From positions 744,001 through 808,000 of the forward strand of contig CP084618.1 in assembly GCA_025917655.1 (NCBI GenBank): 64,000 nucleotides of DNA, given 5' to 3'. Within the stretch, counting starts at the first letter, position 1, and the number at the start of each line of letters is the position of its first letter. Source of the stretch: Chlorella sorokiniana. Its lineage: Eukaryota; Chlorophyta; Trebouxiophyceae; Chlorellales; Chlorellaceae. The notes beneath the pieces are model-generated. The model made no database searches, had not been told where the DNA came from, and saw only the letters and a list, made by a program, of their open reading frames with translations. Both the position numbers and the translations under genes were made by a program. Below are positions 58,801 to 64,000 of this stretch, piece by piece.

Positions 58801-61757
58801 GCAGTACGCCAGCGACGAGTTGAGCTCCAAGCCACAGGTGAAGAACTCGCCTGCTGTCAGCTGGCGCCACTTGTAGCCACCTGCCACAACCATGGGCGTC
58901 GACACAGCATACAAAGTGCTATTCACACCCAGCTGACCGTCCTCATTAAGCCTGCAAGCAGCTCACACGACCTTTAAGACATAGGGAACACCGCCTGCCG
59001 GCACGCTGGAAACAAGTGCATGCAAAAAGCCGGCAAAGCTCTCCATCATATGGCCAGGTCAAATCTCACCCCCAGCACCAAGCTTCGTACTGATCATCCA
59101 AGCCACAGGCATGGTAGTCGCCGGCTGCCAGCTGGATGAAACGATGGCCGCCAACCACTGGAGCTTCTTCCAGAACTTGGATGGACTGGTCCGCCTCGTC
59201 CCACGAACTTGGAACTTCCGATGCATTCCCAAGTTGGCCCATCCAATTCGCTCTGTAGGCAGGCAGGGGCGCACAAGCACTTTAGGATATGCGACCATGG
59301 CAGCTGCTGCTCAATTTGCTGGCGTTATCATGAAGAGAGCGCACCCGCAGCAGTATGCTGACAAAGTCTCGTTCTCAAGTCCACAAATGAAAAACGAACC
59401 CACAACAACCTGCCGCAGCGTTTTGGTGGGCATGCTTGGCACTGGGATGAAAGAATCGTTGTCATTACCATTGCACAAAGGTCCAATCCCCTGTAACAAA
59501 AGGAGGGGTATCAGTTGGCTTGCGCAATGGATGCGACTTCAACGCCTATGCCATCTGCGCCGCCTGCTGATGCGGCTCACCCAGCACTGAAGCGATCCAT
59601 CCTCCAGCAAACCGCAGACGGTGCCAAAGCGAGAAGCCACAGACATATACAGGGAATCGCCCGCCACAGGCACAGGCTCAACCGCGAAATCGACGGCTGG
59701 CCCAGCACCAAGCGAGCCAGAGAAGTCCTCACCAAAGCAGGTGACGGTCCCGTTCGAATGCACGCCACAAACGCTGGTGTCTCCTGCTGCAATGTCTGCG
59801 AATAGGGTGCTGCCTGGCACACTAACAGGCAGCGCCGAAGTTTGATCAAGTGGCCTGCCAAGAATCTTCCCCCAAAAGACTGCGCCAGTGGTAGGGTATG
59901 AATCTGCAAGCATTCCTGAAAACTGTTGGTTGTGAATCCACAGCACGAGCTGTAAAACCTTGGTCTTGGTCAGCAAGCGTGACCAAAGAGCCGCTCATGA
60001 GCGGTGATCACCATTTGTTGCACTGGGAGGCGGTGGTGAAGGGGTAGGCAGCGCCAACTCCGTGCGGTTGAGCAGTGCATACGTGTTGAAGGGCGCAGCT
60101 ACCAGGCTGCTGAAACTGTGATTGCCTGCAACTTTGCGAAGGTTGGGTGCCGAATACTCTTCAAATGTGCCATTCCCAAGTTCGCCATTTCCATTGAATC
60201 TGCGAACCACATTGCAGTCGGGCCGTCATGAGCTGACACAGGAGCGTATTTCATACATGATATACAAACGCCTCACCCCCAGCAGTACGCAGGTCCGCCG
60301 CCGCCATCATCAGCCTTTTCGATTCCGCAGACATGAAATGCTCCTGCTGAAACTGCCGCAAACTGCTTGTCGCTTGCTTGCACAGGCACACGGCTGGCAT
60401 TGTACTGGCCCACAAGGCTGGTAGGCAACCCCAACTCGCCATTCCCATTGAACTGCAATAACATCAAAGAGGAATCAACAGGTGCAAGTGCATGCTGCGA
60501 CAAGTAGTATTGTCTTGCAACCTCACCCCCAGCAAAATGCCAAACCCGTGCCTCGCTCCAGTCCGCAAGTGAACTGGTTATAGCTGCTCAACTGGGACCA
60601 TTTGATCCCTCCTGCCACTTTGACAGGGTATGCAACCGTGGCATTGGCTAGCCCGTTGCCGCACTGCCCCACATCATTCTTTCTGCATAACGAGGCAGGT
60701 TAGATTCTTTCCCGGATGCCAGTTTGCTAACACAGCTTTGAGACCTCACCCCCAGCACCACGCGTCGCCATCCTCATCAATAGCGCAGCAATGCTCGTAG
60801 CCAGGCGCAAGCTGGGCAAACTTATGGTTGCCGACCACCCTCACCACCGGCTGGTCAATCTTTGCGTCCAAATCACGAGCAGTGTCGTTGTTACCGAGCT
60901 GGCCTTGAAACTCATCGCCACAGCAGTAAGTGTCGCGAGTTGTTTGTTCGGTGGCGCAAAGAAAATTTCCACCAACAGCAACTTGCTGAAAAGTTCGGTT
61001 GGGCATGAACGGCTTGGGAACGTTGGCGCTTGCTTCAAAGCAACTTGAGGTGCCCTGCAAGCAACTTGGGCGTGGTCATGCATTGGATGTCGTACATAAT
61101 CCTGCCGATTGACGCGTTGGACTCACCCAGCAATGCGCAGAACCATTGGCGAGCAAAGCGCACGTGCCGTTGGCTTGCGCACTCAATGCCACATAGGCGC
61201 CCTCGCCATACACTGGGGAGGGCGTGGCTGTCCAAGGTGGGTCGCTTTTGGGCCAGGGCGAAAGTGTGCCCAGCTGGCCTGAAGTGTTGTCCCCTAGACA
61301 CACAACAGTCCCGTTGGATAGCAGCCCGCACACATGCACCATGCCCGCTGCCAGGGCAACATAAGGTTGCTCGCCCGGCAGAGGGATGGGTTGTGCTGTA
61401 AAGTTGTCTGAGATAAAGGGCAGCGTCCAGCCTGCACGCACTCCAAGCACAGTGCTGAATAAAGTTTTGGGAGGAAGGCCAATCACCTCCACACGAACAC
61501 GGCTCATGTTGCCCAGACTCCCAGACACCATCTGGCACACTCACCCCAATATAATGATCCGCTAGCAGGCACATCTGCACAGAGAAAACTGTCCTTTCAG
61601 TGGCCATCAGGAAGCAATGTAATGCGCCAATTTGAAGCATGCTCGCCGACGCCCGCTCACCTGCTGCCGCTGCCGCCTGTGCCACAACCGTGACGAGTAG
61701 CTGCCATACAGCGAGCCGCCCACCGCAACCCCTAAACTGCGCCGTGCTACCCCTCAT
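55880..61757 (-). CDS. Receptor-like Ser/Thr kinase with RCC1-like (CRINKLY4-type) ectodomain
   Basis: Some twenty exons. The ATG at 61757 opens a signal peptide ([18 protein letters not shown]). The extracellular part has about twelve RCC1-like half-motifs of the type C-W-G-x-N-x-x-G-Q-L-G (for example [39 protein letters not shown]) with many N-x-S/T sites. A membrane segment ([14 protein letters not shown], about 58240-58290) is followed by an RRRRR stop-transfer. The kinase domain has the Gly loop IGKGSFGK (about 57750-57770), the Lys in PVAVKILP, the catalytic loop HRDVKSPN (about 56839-56862), DFN in place of DFG (about 56690), APEV (56500) and a C-lobe [15 protein letters not shown]. 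It resembles plant CRINKLY4/ACR4 in plan, but orthology is not shown. One intron has a GC donor (AACAG/GCAAGC at 57189). The whole gene is AT-richer than the left half of the window. Confidence 0.87.
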
Positions 61758-62160
61758 GCCGACGGTTTTGCAAGCACAGTCCCGTGTCACCGGCGCACAT
61801 GAGTTTTCAGGGTGTCGCGGAGTACGAAGAGCGCTGGGTTTGACATGCAGATTATTCAAAGGAAAGTCTGCTTGACGAGAGACGTCCACAGGCAAAGGGC
61901 GGTAACCTTTGATGAAGTGGTCCGGCACTACAAGTGAAGACCAAGTACCTGTACCGTAAACCGACACAGGTGGGTTGGTAGTGTTCACAATTTTGAGTAA
62001 GGGAAAGAAAAAACTTTTGGTTTTCATTATGCGAATAGACCTCAAACAGTAAACTTTAATATTTGTTTCAAAAATATTTGTTTCAAAAATAAGACTCTTC
62101 TGGATAAAACCTCTTCTCATTGCAGCAGGGTGTCTAGCATTGCACAATCTGCGCAACAAT
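61758..62160. other. Intergenic region upstream of the receptor kinase
   Basis: These 403 bp lie between the receptor kinase start and the 3' end of the next minus-strand gene. The part at 61975-62110 is strongly AT-rich, with an imperfect direct repeat of ATATTTGTTTCAAAAAT (62060-62090). No gene seen. Confidence 0.5.
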
Positions 62161-64000
62161 TCAGTACATGAACTTCAGCAAGCCCATGGGCTTCTTGCCA
62201 TCCTTCTGCATGCAGCGCCACTGCTCTGGCACCGTGAAAATCTTGGCTGTGGGGCGCACGCTGCCCTGCTCGTTAAGCCTGAACTCGTTGTCCATCACTT
62301 TTTGCTGATCCATGTTAGCAGCTTGTTGCAGTCTGCAAAAAGCGTTGTTGTTGTCTATGTTGTTGTCAACATGGTCGGCACAGAACATCAAACAAACAGC
62401 TGACGCTGCATACCCACCCTGCCAGCGATTAGTGTCCTGGCCTTCGCGTCATGCTGGCACCACCCTGCCCTGCCTCATGCCCTCCTGCGAAACAAGACGC
62501 AACAACAAGAAGTGATTGTAGAGGCCAGCAGGGAGGTCAAGGAAGGGCAGCCAAGTGACCGTCGAGGGCTGCGATCGCTACCATTGCCAGCTGCAACATG
62601 GGCAACATGGCGGGTGGGGCAGGCTGCCAAGCCCGCTCAGGGCATCAATCGGCACGGGGCCGCCGCCGCCAGGGGTCCCGCTGGGGGTGCGGGTGCCACA
62701 CCTGAATGCTGCTGCCGCACCCAGCTGCCGTACATTGCCGACGCTGCTGCCGATGAAGGCCCCATCGCGTGGGTGAGGTGCGGCTGGTATTGCTGCGCAG
62801 AGGGCCCTTGCGGGTATCTCAAACCCAACAAGTGCGCAAAAGGGCGTCATAGCCGAGGGATTGCTCGAACAGGAACTGCGGGGGAGCAGTGCAGCGAGCC
62901 CTAGCGGCTGCAATGGAAGGAACGGCTGGCTGGACAGCACGTGATGTGTCAAGGCCTGCGCAGCGGAGTGCTGCGCCACGCTGATAGCTGCCTGCTGAGA
63001 CCAAGCGGCTGAATGCTGCACGAGCTGCGGCTGCTGCAAAAGCTGGGGATGGGGCAGCCGCCGCGAGGCCAGGGCCTGGACGGGCCCGCCAGGTGCTTGC
63101 TGCTGCTGCAGCGCCGCTGAATTCATGTGTAGACCTGCAGGGCTGCCTGCAGGCAGGCCGGACGCCTGCCGACTGGCGGGCAGGCAGGAGTACGGGACAG
63201 CCAGCAACCCCTCGTTGTTACGTAAAGGCACCAAGAAAGTGGTGTCCTCCAGCTCAGGTTCGCAGGCCGGCTGGGGGCAGCCAACAGCTGCTGCAACACT
63301 CGCCGATGCTCCTCCTCCAGCTGCTGCATGTCCACGGCGGGCTTGGCCACCAGCCGGTTGAGCAGCTGCGAGGTGAGGGTTGCCCAGCAGGAACTGCGCC
63401 AATGGGTTGCCCTGCATGCAGCACAGCTGCAGGTCCAGCAGATGCTCCCCGATGCTCTTGGGCTTCTGTCCACGCCAGTACTGCATAAAGGGTTACGTTG
63501 CAATGGTGAGCTTCTCATACTGCATGTAAGTATGAAGGGAGGCGCTGGCGTCCGTTGATGGAAAGGCCCACCTGGCTTTGACGGGCCAGCTTGACTTGCT
63601 CCAGTTGCTGCTTGAAGAGCGGGTGGCGAAGCATGTGCTGCACCACCGGAATCTCCTTGAAGTCCTGCACACAAGGACACATGAGTGTGGAGACCGGTCA
63701 AGCTCCACGTACCACGTGCCAGGTACCTGGAAATCGGTCACGCAAAGGAGCGGTTGAAATGCGCGGACACAAGCATGCGATTGGGCGGGGGCAGCCAGCG
63801 CGCACGCTGGCACAAGCAACCCTGGCACCCTGCAGGCTCACCGCGTTGGCATTATCAGATGCCAGCCACAAGGCATCCTGCACGGCGACCATGCCCAGCA
63901 GCTTGACAGCCTCACGCAGGCTTCTGACAGACACGTTGTTGCGCCTGTCTTTGGGCGTCATCTGAAGCAGGGAAGGGCTGGTTAGAACCAAAGAGGGGGC
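62161..64000 (-). CDS. Unrecognised Gln-rich protein, 5' part off window
   Basis: The gene enters from the right edge. Supported exon pieces are 63962-about 63842 (TPKDRRNNVSVRSLREAVKL then AVQDALWLASDNANA), about 63664-63574 (DFKEIPVVQHMLRHPLFKQQ then LEQVKLARQSQ), 63481 leftward (YWRGQKPKSIGEHLLDLQLC, NPLAQFLLGNPHLA, LLNRLVAKPAVDMQQLEEEH), a long Gln/Ala/Ser-rich stretch to about 62590, and the last exon 62332-62161 ending LLKFMY. The first three pieces are well defined by splice sites and read like a conserved helical domain, but I do not know the family. The Gln-rich part suggests a nuclear or transcription-related protein; this is a guess. Frame changes near 63380 and 63290 interrupt the middle. 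Confidence 0.6.

Overview
The window reads as nuclear DNA of a coccoid green alga, most likely a trebouxiophyte of the Chlorella/Micractinium type. The basis is GC-rich, intron-dense genes, several plastid-targeted proteins (SufD, a CCB2/CCB4-family cytochrome b6f factor, a small thylakoid-type membrane protein), a plant-type NPSN SNARE, and TGTAA motifs behind several stop codons. This lineage call is inference from gene content; no marker gene settles the species. I see eighteen protein-coding genes and no convincing tRNA, rRNA, CRISPR array or transposase/reverse transcriptase.

Left part (1-22.7 kb): an O-fucosyltransferase-like Golgi-type protein (-, runs off the left edge), mitochondrial ribosomal protein L21 (+), a CCB2/CCB4-type factor (+), cysteine desulfurase NFS1 (+) facing SufD (-), a small plastid membrane protein (+), an NPSN-type Qb-SNARE (-) and the 40S biogenesis factor TSR1 (+). 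Middle (23.4-47.9 kb): a papain-type cysteine protease with a C-terminal array of ShKT modules (-), WDR4/Trm82 (-), a BSD-domain protein (+) with a 1.6-kb intron, an ACR-type ACT-repeat protein (+) and an FkbM-type methyltransferase with an N-terminal membrane anchor (+). Right part (47.9-64 kb): three tandem copies of a gene for secreted, linker-rich, six-cysteine-module proteins (-), a receptor-like kinase with an RCC1-like ectodomain (-), and the 3' part of an unrecognised Gln-rich protein (-).

Genes often come as head-to-head pairs (four with 230-510 bp between start codons) and tail-to-tail pairs, one of which joins two Fe-S cluster assembly genes. At least thirteen introns use a GC donor, roughly one in ten. 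Many otherwise clean exons change reading frame by one base, often in short G or C runs and including indispensable genes, so most of these look like sequence errors rather than decay; reading frames given here are therefore stitched across such points.

The most novel material is at 47.9-55.4 kb (a tandem family built from a repeated six-cysteine module that I cannot place in a known family), with the modular secreted protease at 23.5-29.5 kb and the receptor kinase at 55.9-61.8 kb next in interest. All three are secreted or surface-exposed, built from repeated Cys-containing modules, with introns placed at repeated positions inside or between modules. That suggests a cell-surface or extracellular gene repertoire that evolves by exon duplication.
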